Below, in pieces: positions 7,418 through 15,330 of a DNA stretch of 64,000 nt. How positions within the stretch are numbered: position 1 is the stretch's first letter; every line of letters starts with the position of its first letter. The stretch comes from Nonomuraea jabiensis (GTDB taxonomy: Bacteria > Actinomycetota > Actinomycetes > Streptosporangiales > Streptosporangiaceae): assembly GCF_014204795.1 (NCBI RefSeq), contig NZ_JACHMB010000001.1, positions 1,116,001-1,180,000 on the forward strand, in the 5' to 3' direction. Position numbers and translations under genes: made by a program. The notes under the pieces are model-generated. The model saw nothing but the letters and a program-made list of their open reading frames with translations. It made no database searches and had not been told where the DNA came from.

Positions 7418-8713
7418 ATGTTCCTGTGGGGGACGGCCACTGCGGCGTACCAGATCGAGGGCGCGGTCAAGGAGGACGGCAGGAGCGTCTCCATCTGGGA
7501 CACCTTCGCCCACGAGCCGGGCCGCACCAGGGACGGGCATACCGGGGACGTCGCGTGCGACCACTATCACCGGTGGCGTGAGGACGTCGAGCTCATGTCC
7601 GGTCTCGGGGTGAACGCCTACCGTTTCTCCATAGCCTGGCCGCGCGTCCAGCCGCAGGGGGACGGCGAGATCAACGTGGCAGGGCTCGACTTCTACGAGC
7701 GGCTGGTGGACGCGCTGCTGGAGAAGGGCATCCAGCCGGTGCCGACGCTGTTCCACTGGGATCTGCCGCAGGCGCTGCAAGATCGCGGTGGGTGGATTAA
7801 TCGCGATATTTCGGGAAATTTCGCCGAGTACGCCGCCACCGTCGCCGCCCGCCTGGCCGACCGCGTCCCCCTCTGGATCACCCTGAACGAGCCGTTCGTC
7901 CACATGGCCTACGGGTACGCCATGGGCATCCACGCCCCCGGCCAGGCCCTCCTCACGGACGCGCTCCCCGCCGCCCACCACCAGCTCCTGGCCCACGGCC
8001 TGGCCGTGCAGGCTTTACGGGCGGCCGGGGCCCGCCAGGTGGCCATCACCAACAACTGCACCCCGGTCTGGCCCGCCTCCCAGGAGGAGGCCGACCTGAA
8101 GGCGGCGGAGGCCTACGACATCCTCCACAACCGCCTCTTCAACGACCCCATACTTCTCGGCAAATATCCGGACCTGTCGGCGTACACCAAGAACGTCGAC
8201 TTCGTCCGGGACGGCGACCTCGACCTCATCGCCGCCCCGCTGGACGGCCTGGGCATCAACTACTACAACCCCACCCGCATCGCCGCCCCCACCGACGAGG
8301 GCCTCCCGTTCACGGACGCGGGCGTCACCGGCTACCCCACCACCGCGTTCGGCTGGCCGGTCGTCCCCGACGGCCTGCGCGAGCTCCTGACCGGCCTCAA
8401 GTCCCGGTACGGCAGCGCGCTCCCGCCCATCCACATCACCGAGAACGGCTGCTCCACCGACGACACGCTGGAGGACCACTCCCGCATCGAGTTCCTGGAG
8501 GGACACATCGCGGCGATGCGCCGGGCCATGGCCGAGGGCGTGGACGTGCGGGGCTACTTCGTCTGGTCCCTGCTGGACAACTTCGAGTGGGCCGAGGGCT
8601 ACCACCAGCGCTTCGGCCTCGTACACGTGGACTTCGAGACCCAGCGCCGCACCCCGAAGGCCTCCTACAGCTGGCTGCGAGAGCACATCAGGGCTCAGAA
8701 CACCGACACGTGA
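7418..8713 (+). CDS. GH1 family beta-glucosidase
   Basis: A 431-residue glycoside hydrolase family 1 enzyme. The N-terminal signature FLWGTATAAYQIEG is intact. The acid/base glutamate is Glu158 in TLNEPF and the nucleophile is Glu342 in ITENG; the substrate-binding WSLLDNFEWAEGY is near the C-terminus. It hydrolyses beta-glucosides such as cellobiose or aryl glucosides; there is no signal peptide, so it acts inside the cell on imported sugars. No sugar transporter gene is adjacent. The last bases overlap the convergent secreted-protein gene by 19 bases. It is probably repressed by the divergent TetR protein. Confidence 0.93.
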   Translation: MFLWGTATAAYQIEGAVKEDGRSVSIWDTFAHEPGRTRDGHTGDVACDHYHRWREDVELMSGLGVNAYRFSIAWPRVQPQGDGEINVAGLDFYERLVDALLEKGIQPVPTLFHWDLPQALQDRGGWINRDISGNFAEYAATVAARLADRVPLWITLNEPFVHMAYGYAMGIHAPGQALLTDALPAAHHQLLAHGLAVQALRAAGARQVAITNNCTPVWPASQEEADLKAAEAYDILHNRLFNDPILLGKYPDLSAYTKNVDFVRDGDLDLIAAPLDGLGINYYNPTRIAAPTDEGLPFTDAGVTGYPTTAFGWPVVPDGLRELLTGLKSRYGSALPPIHITENGCSTDDTLEDHSRIEFLEGHIAAMRRAMAEGVDVRGYFVWSLLDNFEWAEGYHQRFGLVHVDFETQRRTPKASYSWLREHIRAQNTDT

Positions 8714-9591
8714 ACGTGGTCGTAGTGGTTGGCCGTGACTCCGCCGCGGTCGGACATGGGGTCCCAGCCGCCGCCTGACCGGATGTCGTAGTAGCGCTGC
8801 TTCCAGATGATGTACATGACGCCGATCCGGGCGCCGTTCTTGATCAGGTAGTCGGCCAGGGCGTCCCCGCGGGCCTCGTCGGCCCCGGTGGCCATGGTGC
8901 CGCCAGGCGACATCATGAAGTCGCAGGCCCGGCCCTTGCCGTGCTCGCCGGGGTCGCCGGGGCGCAGGCAGCCCACGCCGTACTTCATGGGGAAGTTCCG
9001 CATGATGTCGGCCCGCACGTCGATCATGCGCTGCGTCAGGCCCTCGGCGCCGCCGGGCTGCTGGAAGCCGTACTTGGCGAGCAGCTTCTCGACCTCGCGC
9101 TGCTTGCTCTGGAGGTTCTTGATCTCCTTGCGCAGCTTCTCGATCTTGTCATTGGCGGCGATCTTCGCCTCTTTGGACTTGTCGATCAGCTTCTGGACAC
9201 CCTGGACGCGCCTGGTGCGCTCGTCGGCCATGTAGTTCATGTTGGCCGCCTGCCCCAGTATCACGGTCGGGTCGCCGTTGGGGGTGAGGAGCCGGAAGGT
9301 GTCGAGGGGCCCCACCATGTACGCGGTCCGCGCGATGTTCGCCACGTCCGCCCGCGCGTTCCTCAGCTGGGCCTGAAGGGTGCCGGAAGTGGTGGTCGCC
9401 CGTTTCACCTGGAGCTTGATCTCCTCCAGGCTCTGGATCTGGCCACGATAACGCTTTTCGAGCAGCTCGGCCTGTTTGGTGAGTCTCCGCAGGTCAGTCG
9501 GGCCGGGATCGGCCACGGCCGGGGACGGCGCGGGAAGGCCGAGCAGCCCGGCGAGGACGGCGACAAGAACGGCGATCCGCCCGATTCTCAC
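8695..9591 (-). CDS. Secreted coiled-coil protein with conserved C-terminal actinobacterial domain
   Basis: A 298-residue protein starting with GTG at 9591 after a GGGAGGGGGCGG ribosome-binding site. A signal peptide (about residues 1-27, ending PAVA) is followed by coiled coil (about residues 35-170) of the kind found in NlpC/P60 and RipA-like exported proteins. The C-terminal domain (about 195-298) has GCLRPGDPGEHGKGRACDF, WKQRYYD and the ending HYDHVHVSVF, with conserved His and Asp residues. That domain occurs alone or behind coiled coils in many actinobacterial exported proteins and resembles small D,D-peptidase-like folds (inference). It is likely to act on the cell wall, but catalysis is unproven. 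Confidence 0.8.
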   Translation of the reverse strand: MRIGRIAVLVAVLAGLLGLPAPSPAVADPGPTDLRRLTKQAELLEKRYRGQIQSLEEIKLQVKRATTTSGTLQAQLRNARADVANIARTAYMVGPLDTFRLLTPNGDPTVILGQAANMNYMADERTRRVQGVQKLIDKSKEAKIAANDKIEKLRKEIKNLQSKQREVEKLLAKYGFQQPGGAEGLTQRMIDVRADIMRNFPMKYGVGCLRPGDPGEHGKGRACDFMMSPGGTMATGADEARGDALADYLIKNGARIGVMYIIWKQRYYDIRSGGGWDPMSDRGGVTANHYDHVHVSVF

Positions 9592-9622
9592 ACCCGCCCC
9601 CTCCCCTCATAGACGGTCCGAA

Positions 9623-9652
9623 ACTATAGAAGATGATCTTGATTCCTGTCAC
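9623..9652 (-). promoter_or_regulatory. Promoter of the secreted coiled-coil gene
   Basis: Read leftward: GTGACA (9652-9647), 18-base spacer, TATAGT (9628-9623). This is a near-consensus housekeeping promoter about 30 bases upstream of the GTG at 9591. Confidence 0.7.
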
Positions 9653-9733
9653 CCGAACGGCCGAACTGCCGCACCATTGGCGACATTTCGGATGTTTTGT
9701 CCGAATTAAGGCGGACCTAAAGATTGGGTCTTG

Positions 9734-9739
9734 TATAGA
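9734..9739 (+). promoter_or_regulatory. -10 element before the M14 carboxypeptidase gene
   Basis: TATAGA at 9734-9739 is the best -10 in this intergenic region, although no good -35 sits 16-19 bases upstream. If used, transcription starts near 9746, which excludes an earlier in-frame start at 9731 and favours a start at 9758 or 9794. Confidence 0.45.
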
Positions 9740-9793
9740 TCGCTCCAACGGTCTGAGATGGCGATCGAACTCGTCTCTGCGAAGGGGCAGATC

Positions 9794-12700
9794 TTGTCTC
9801 GAACATTGACCCTCGCCGCCGCCGTCATCCTCGGCTTAGGCACCTCCATCGTGGCCACGACCGCGCAGGCGTCCGTGGACCCCCTACCGCCCCGCGACCG
9901 CATCGAGCTCTACCAGCTCGACAGCGCCCCGGGCACCGCGCAGACACTCAGGGAAAAGGGCTTCGACGTCGTCCAGCAGCAGAACAAGGGCGACCAGGAA
10001 CACATCGAACTCACCGCCGCCCAGGCCGACCTGGACGCGCTGCGCAAGCTCGGCCACAAACCCGAGCCTGTACGCAACCCGCAGGGCCAGACCCAGCTCG
10101 AGGCCGCCAAGGCGCAGGCCGCCTCCGGCTACACCGTGTGGAAGTCCTACTCCGAGACGGGCGGCATCGCCGACCAGCTCAAGGCCATCGCGAACGCCAA
10201 CAAGGACATCGTCAAGCTCCAGTCCATCGGCAAGTCGCTGAAGGGCCAGGACATCCTGGCCGTCAAGGTCACCACGGGCGCCCGGCTGCTGCCCGACGGC
10301 ATCAAGCCCTCGACGCTCTACTCCGCCACGCAGCACGCCCGCGAGTGGATCGCCACTGAGGTGGACATGCGGCTGCTGAAGTACGTGGTCGCGAACAAGA
10401 CCGCGCTGAAGGACCTGCTCAACAAGTCCGAGCTGTGGTTCGTGCCGGTGGCCAACCCCGACGGGTACGACTTCACGTTCACCGAGGGCAACCGCCTGTG
10501 GCGCAAGAACCTGCGTGACGTCAACGGCGACGGCAAGATCACGGTCGGCGACGGCGTGGACCCGAACCGGAACTTCCCGACGAACTTCCACTACGACGAG
10601 GAAGGCTCGTCGAGCATCCCGAGCAGCGAGACCTACCGCGGCACGGCCCCGGCCAGCGAGCCGGAGACCAAGGCGATGGACGGCCTGCTCAGGCGCATCG
10701 GGTTCGAGATGCAGCTCAACTACCACTCCTACGGCCCGCTGCTGCTCTACCCGAGCGGCTTCCAGATCGCCACGGAGACGGCCGACAACCCGATCTACGA
10801 GGCCATCACCGGCAACGACGCCAAGCCGGCCGTCCCCGGCTTCGACCCCGACCTCGGGGCCGAGCTGTACACCACGAACGGCGACACCAACGACCATGCC
10901 CACCGCCAGTACGGCACGCTGTCGTGGACGCCGGAGCTGGACGAGGGCTGCGACGGCTGCGGGTTCGTCTTCCCCGACGACGAGGCGCTGGTGCAGGGCG
11001 AGTTCGAGAAGGGCCTGCCGTTCGCGCTCGACGTGGCCAAGTCCGCGGTCAACCCCGTCGAGCCGGTGAACCACCTGGGCAACACGACCCCGGACTTCGA
11101 GATCGACCCGTTCGAGGTCAGCTACGGCAAGGACCAGGTCGTCCAGGTCAACGCCAAGCGCAAGCTCGGCCCGGTCTTCCTCAACTACCAGGTCAACGGC
11201 GGCCGTACCAAGACCGTCCTGACGGGCGAGTGGAAGGGCGGCGAGCGGTACGGCAGCGGCTACAACCGCTACTACCACCGGCTGCGCGGCAAGATCACCG
11301 GCACCAAGCCAAGCGACAAGGTGAAGGTCTGGTTCACCTCGATCGGCAGGAAGAGCGCCGACTTCACCTACACCGTGGCGAGCGACATCGGCGGCAAGGT
11401 GCTGATCCTGGCCACGGAGGACGTCACGGGCCTCAGCCCGGCGCAGGGCGTGACCGAGGCCAAGTACGCCGACGAGTACGCCGCGGCGCTCACGGCGGCC
11501 GGCTACACCTCCGACGTGTACGACATGGACAAGATGGGCCGCAAGGCCCCGCACCCGCTCGGCGTGCTCAGCCACTACAAGGCCGTGGTGTGGGAGAGCG
11601 GCGACGACATCATCCCGAGGTCGCCGGGCCAGGTGGGCGGCACGACCTCCAAGGGCGGCGTGGACACCGAGCTCGCGGTCCGCGACTACCTCAACGAGGG
11701 CGGCAAGCTGCTGCACGCCGGCAAGTACCCGTCGTTCGCGGCCAACAACAACGGCGCCTACTACTACCAGCCCGACCAGCCGGCGCAGCCGGAGTGCACG
11801 GTCCCGGACGACCCGCCGTGCATCCCGGTGTTCAACGACTTCCAGCAGTACTGGCTGGGCGCGTACGTCTTCTTCGACGACGCCGGCACCGACCACAACA
11901 CGGGCCAGCCGTTCGGGCTGGCGGGCAACGGCGGCGCGTTCGACGGCTTCGGCGCGACGATCGAGCCGAGCCACACCAACTCGTTCGTGGCCACCTCGGC
12001 CATCCTGCCCGCGCAGCAGTTCCCGCTGTTCGCGAGCTCGGCGCAGGTCAAGTGGGTACGCCCGGGCGGCCCGTTCGACCCGCACTCCGGGGCGTGGGAC
12101 GTCTACAGCGGCATCGCCGACGTCTCGTGGAAGCGGCTGACCAAGACGATCGACCTGACCGGCAAGAGCTCCGGCGAGCTGACGTTCTGGACGTCGTACG
12201 ACACCGAGAGCACCTGGGACTACCTCGCGGTCGAGGCGCACACGGTCGGCGGCGACGACTGGACCATGCTCCCGGACGCCAACGGGCACACCACCCAGGA
12301 GACCGGCAGCAGCTGCGACCCGCCCAGCGGCGGCGAAGGCTGGCGGACGATCCATCCGTTCACCCAGCGCTACCAGGGTCCCAACTGCGAGTCCACCGGC
12401 ACCTCCGGCGCCTGGCACGCGGCCACCGGCAACTCGGGCGGCTGGCAGCAGTGGAAGATCGACCTGACCGCGTACGCGGGCAAGCAGGTCGAGCTGTCGA
12501 TCTCCTACATCAGCGACTGGGGCACCCAGGGCGCGGGCGTCTTCCTGGACGACTTCGCGGTCACCCTGGACGGCGTGGCGACCGAGCAGACCTCGTTCGA
12601 GTCGGACCTGGGCGGCTGGGCCGTCGGGGCGCCTCCCGAGGGCACCTCGCCGTCGATCAACAACTGGTTCAGGACGGACCAGGTCTTCGAGGAGGGTGCC

Positions 12701-12811
12701 GGCATCGTCACCAAGGACACCGTCTACCTGGGCTTCGGCGCTGAGAGCGTGACCGATCCGGCCACGCGCGCCGACCTCGTCAAGAGATCCATGAAACACC
12801 TGCTCGGTTAG
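9794..12811 (+). CDS. Secreted M14 zinc carboxypeptidase with C-terminal beta-sandwich region
   Basis: A 1005-residue exported metallopeptidase. The chosen start is TTG at 9794, six bases after AAGGGG; it gives a clean signal peptide (SRTLTLAAAVILGL to TTAQA). An ATG at 9758 is the alternative. The M14 domain (about residues 100-430) has zinc ligands His181 and Glu184 (QHAREW) and His311 (LNYHSYG), and catalytic Glu381 (TPELDEG). About 550 residues follow, including a segment like the beta-sandwich of immune-inhibitor-A peptidases (VSWKRLTKTIDL, GVFLDDFAV, FESDLGGW), probably for substrate or surface binding. It would release C-terminal amino acids from extracellular proteins. It is monocistronic, ending in a strong hairpin. 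Confidence 0.9.
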   Translation: MSRTLTLAAAVILGLGTSIVATTAQASVDPLPPRDRIELYQLDSAPGTAQTLREKGFDVVQQQNKGDQEHIELTAAQADLDALRKLGHKPEPVRNPQGQTQLEAAKAQAASGYTVWKSYSETGGIADQLKAIANANKDIVKLQSIGKSLKGQDILAVKVTTGARLLPDGIKPSTLYSATQHAREWIATEVDMRLLKYVVANKTALKDLLNKSELWFVPVANPDGYDFTFTEGNRLWRKNLRDVNGDGKITVGDGVDPNRNFPTNFHYDEEGSSSIPSSETYRGTAPASEPETKAMDGLLRRIGFEMQLNYHSYGPLLLYPSGFQIATETADNPIYEAITGNDAKPAVPGFDPDLGAELYTTNGDTNDHAHRQYGTLSWTPELDEGCDGCGFVFPDDEALVQGEFEKGLPFALDVAKSAVNPVEPVNHLGNTTPDFEIDPFEVSYGKDQVVQVNAKRKLGPVFLNYQVNGGRTKTVLTGEWKGGERYGSGYNRYYHRLRGKITGTKPSDKVKVWFTSIGRKSADFTYTVASDIGGKVLILATEDVTGLSPAQGVTEAKYADEYAAALTAAGYTSDVYDMDKMGRKAPHPLGVLSHYKAVVWESGDDIIPRSPGQVGGTTSKGGVDTELAVRDYLNEGGKLLHAGKYPSFAANNNGAYYYQPDQPAQPECTVPDDPPCIPVFNDFQQYWLGAYVFFDDAGTDHNTGQPFGLAGNGGAFDGFGATIEPSHTNSFVATSAILPAQQFPLFASSAQVKWVRPGGPFDPHSGAWDVYSGIADVSWKRLTKTIDLTGKSSGELTFWTSYDTESTWDYLAVEAHTVGGDDWTMLPDANGHTTQETGSSCDPPSGGEGWRTIHPFTQRYQGPNCESTGTSGAWHAATGNSGGWQQWKIDLTAYAGKQVELSISYISDWGTQGAGVFLDDFAVTLDGVATEQTSFESDLGGWAVGAPPEGTSPSINNWFRTDQVFEEGAGIVTKDTVYLGFGAESVTDPATRADLVKRSMKHLLG

Positions 12812-12817
12812 AGCCGG

Positions 12818-12850
12818 AGAGGGGTGCGGCAGAGCGTGCCGCACCCCTCT
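12818..12850 (+). terminator. Transcription terminator hairpin
   Basis: A perfect 14-base stem, AGAGGGGTGCGGCA (12818-12831) with TGCCGCACCCCTCT (12837-12850), and a 5-base loop start seven bases after the carboxypeptidase stop codon. There is little U tract, as is usual in GC-rich actinobacteria. Confidence 0.85.
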
Positions 12851-12934
12851 TGCGTGTCCGGACAGAACATGGTTCGGTCACCTTGAGGAAGTCCGGAAGC
12901 AAGCAAGCATTCGGTCAAGTAGGAGGGTCACGAC

Positions 12935-14368
12935 ATGCGCCGGCACGACAGGCTGTTCATCGGGGGCGAATGGGTGGCCCCCGCAGGCACCGCGACGATA
13001 GACGTCGTCTCCCCGCACACCGAGGAGGTGGTCGGCCAGGTGCCCGACGGCACCGCCGCGGACATGGACCGCGCGGTCGCGGCCGCCAGGGAGGCGTTCG
13101 ACCACGGGCCGTGGCCGCGGATGACGTTCGCCGAGCGGGCGGAGGTCATCGGCAGGCTGGCCGCGATCTACAACGAGCGGCAGGGCGAGATGGCCCAGCT
13201 CATCACGGAGGAGATGGGCTCGCCGATCACGTTCTCGAACCTCGCCCAGGCGCCCCAGCCGCTGGGCATGCTGCAGTACTACGCCGAGCTCGGCAAGACG
13301 TTCGAGCAGGAGGAGCAGCGGCCGGGGCTGTTCGGCCCGATCACCGTGCGCAGGGAGCCGGTGGGCGTGGTGGCGGCCGTGGTGCCGTGGAACGTCCCCC
13401 AGTTCGTCACGATGACCAAGGTCGCGCCCGCGCTGCTGGCCGGCTGCGCCATCGTGCTCAAGCCGGCGCCCGAGACGCCGCTGGACGCGTACCTGCTGGC
13501 CGAGTGGGCGATCGAGGCGGGCATCCCGGCGGGCGTGCTCAACATCGTGGCCGCGGGCCGCGAGGCCGGCGAGCACCTGGTCTCCCACCCCGGCGTGGAC
13601 AAGGTCGCCTTCACCGGCTCGACGGCGGCCGGCCGGCGCATCGGCGCCATCTGCGGCGAGCAGCTCAAGCGGGTCAGCCTGGAGCTGGGCGGCAAGTCCG
13701 CCGCGATCATCCTGGACGACGCCGACCTGGCCGCCAGCATGGGCTTCCTGTCCATCGCCTCGCTCATGAACAACGGCCAGGCCTGCGTGGCGCAGACCCG
13801 CATCCTGGCCTCGCGCAACCGCTACGACGAGGTCGTCGAGGCCGTCGCGAACATGGTCAACTCCCAGCCCGTCGGCGACCCCGCCGACCCGGCGACCGGC
13901 ATCGGCCCGCTGGTGGCCAAGCGGCAGCAGGACCGGGTGGAGGGCTACATCAGGATCGGCATGGACGAGGGCGCCAAGGTCGTCGTCGGCGGCCTCGACC
14001 GCCCCTACGACCGCGGCTGGTACGTCTCCCCCACCGTCTTCGCCGGCGTCACCAACGAGATGCGCATCGCCCGCGAGGAGATCTTCGGACCGGTCCTGGC
14101 CGTGATCCCGTACGAGGATGAGGCGGACGCCGTACGCATCGCCAACGACAGCGACTACGGCCTGGCCGGCTCGGTGTGGACGGCCGACGCCGAGCACGGC
14201 ATGGACGTGGCCCGCCAGGTCCGCACCGGCACGTACGGCGTCAACTGCTTCATGCTGGAGAACAACGCGCCCTTCGGCGGCTACAAGGCCAGCGGCCTCG
14301 GCCGCGAGCTGGGCCCCGAGGGCCTGAACGGCTACCTGGAGTACAAGACGATCGCGCGGCTCGGGTAG
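12935..14368 (+). CDS. NAD(P)-dependent aldehyde dehydrogenase
   Basis: A 477-residue member of the aldehyde dehydrogenase superfamily. The catalytic cysteine is Cys284 (NNGQACVAQ) and the general-base glutamate is Glu250 (LELGGKS). The cofactor segment VVPWNVP and the PFGGYKASGLGRE C-terminal motif are present. It oxidises aldehydes to acids in the cytoplasm. The sequence style resembles mycobacterial Rv0768-type enzymes, but the substrate is not predictable. The ATG at 12935 follows GGAGGGTCACGAC, a strong ribosome-binding site. It is flanked by terminators on both sides, so it is a single-gene transcription unit. Confidence 0.92.
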   Translation: MRRHDRLFIGGEWVAPAGTATIDVVSPHTEEVVGQVPDGTAADMDRAVAAAREAFDHGPWPRMTFAERAEVIGRLAAIYNERQGEMAQLITEEMGSPITFSNLAQAPQPLGMLQYYAELGKTFEQEEQRPGLFGPITVRREPVGVVAAVVPWNVPQFVTMTKVAPALLAGCAIVLKPAPETPLDAYLLAEWAIEAGIPAGVLNIVAAGREAGEHLVSHPGVDKVAFTGSTAAGRRIGAICGEQLKRVSLELGGKSAAIILDDADLAASMGFLSIASLMNNGQACVAQTRILASRNRYDEVVEAVANMVNSQPVGDPADPATGIGPLVAKRQQDRVEGYIRIGMDEGAKVVVGGLDRPYDRGWYVSPTVFAGVTNEMRIAREEIFGPVLAVIPYEDEADAVRIANDSDYGLAGSVWTADAEHGMDVARQVRTGTYGVNCFMLENNAPFGGYKASGLGRELGPEGLNGYLEYKTIARLG

Positions 14369-14377
14369 CCCCGGCGA

Positions 14378-14409
14378 GAAGGGCCTCGCGGCATGCCGCG
14401 AGGCCCTTC
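14378..14409 (+). terminator. Transcription terminator hairpin
   Basis: A perfect 16-base inverted repeat, GAAGGGCCTCGCGGCA followed directly by TGCCGCGAGGCCCTTC, lies ten bases after the aldehyde dehydrogenase stop. The remaining 158 bases to the next gene are pyrimidine-rich and show no gene. Confidence 0.85.
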
Positions 14410-14567
14410 GTCGTGCCGCGGAACGTGCACCCAGCGCGCCCCCGCAACGCTAGGTACAGATCCCGCTACCGGAAGTATGTCCCACGTCCACCGCTGCGAC
14501 GGTTTCCTTCCCCAGGGACTTTCTCCCGGTGGTTTCTTTCTTTCCGTCCTAGATAGACGCCTTTAAC

Positions 14568-15320
14568 TCACGAAAGGTTCGAAGAGATCCACTTGCCGAT
14601 TCTGCGAATGAGTTCGGGGGGCGCGGCGGTCTCCGCGTGGCCGTACCCGGGCTCGATCCAGAGCTCCTTGGGATCGCGTGCGCCGGCGTAGAGCTGGTGC
14701 GCGTGGTCGAGCGGGAAGAACGCGTCCTGGTCGCCGTGGACGATCAGCAGCGGGGCCGGCGAGATGAGCGCGGCGGCCTCGTGCGGCGGCATCGGGATCG
14801 GGTCCCACTCGCCGCGGGCGATCCTGGTCCGCTTGACCACCCTCGCCGCCAGGCGCCCGAACGGCCGCTCGATCGCCCAGTGGACCTGCCGCATCGGCTT
14901 GGTGCCGCGGTAGTACCAGCGGGCCGGGCCGCTCACCGACACCACGGCGTCCACGCCGCCGCGCAGGCCCGCGTGCCGTACGGCCACCGCCGCCCCCATG
15001 GAGAAGCCCACGACCGCGATCTTGGTGTAGCCGGCCACGCGGGCGTGCCGGACGGCGGCGTCCAGGTCGAGGATCTCCAGGTCGCCCACCGTGGTCTCAC
15101 CCCCGGAGCGCCCGTGGCCGCGGAAGTCGAAGGCGACCACGCCGCCGTAGCCGCTGAGCACGTGCACGATGCGCCGCGCGGTCCGATCCCGCCACGACCC
15201 GGTGAACCCGTGCGCCATGACAATGCCAAGGTCAGTGCGGGTGGAGGGGGTGTGGGCGGCGTTGAGGCGTACCCCGTCGTCGGTTCTGAGCATGACGGGG
15301 AAATGAGGCGCGTACGGCAT
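14568..15320 (-). CDS. Alpha/beta hydrolase
   Basis: A 250-residue alpha/beta-hydrolase-fold enzyme with the nucleophile elbow GFSMGA (Ser107), acid Asp199 (GDQDAFF) and His228 (GYGHAE). The oxyanion-hole HGFTGS motif is at 37-42. It lacks a signal peptide and lid insertions; esterase or lipase-like activity on a small acyl ester is likely, with substrate unknown. The start is ten bases after the stop of the upstream NB-ARC/LuxR gene and has no clear ribosome-binding site, implying translational coupling. It is therefore the last gene of the duplicated ANL-like/LuxR run. Confidence 0.88.
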   Translation of the reverse strand: MPYAPHFPVMLRTDDGVRLNAAHTPSTRTDLGIVMAHGFTGSWRDRTARRIVHVLSGYGGVVAFDFRGHGRSGGETTVGDLEILDLDAAVRHARVAGYTKIAVVGFSMGAAVAVRHAGLRGGVDAVVSVSGPARWYYRGTKPMRQVHWAIERPFGRLAARVVKRTRIARGEWDPIPMPPHEAAALISPAPLLIVHGDQDAFFPLDHAHQLYAGARDPKELWIEPGYGHAETAAPPELIRRIGKWISSNLS

Positions 15321-15330
15321 GGAGACGAGC

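Noticed and set aside
9884..12844. A 986-codon open frame antisense to the carboxypeptidase gene
   Set aside because: It mirrors the codon pattern of the sense gene, lacks any domain and is valine/leucine/arginine-rich shadow sequence typical of high-GC DNA.
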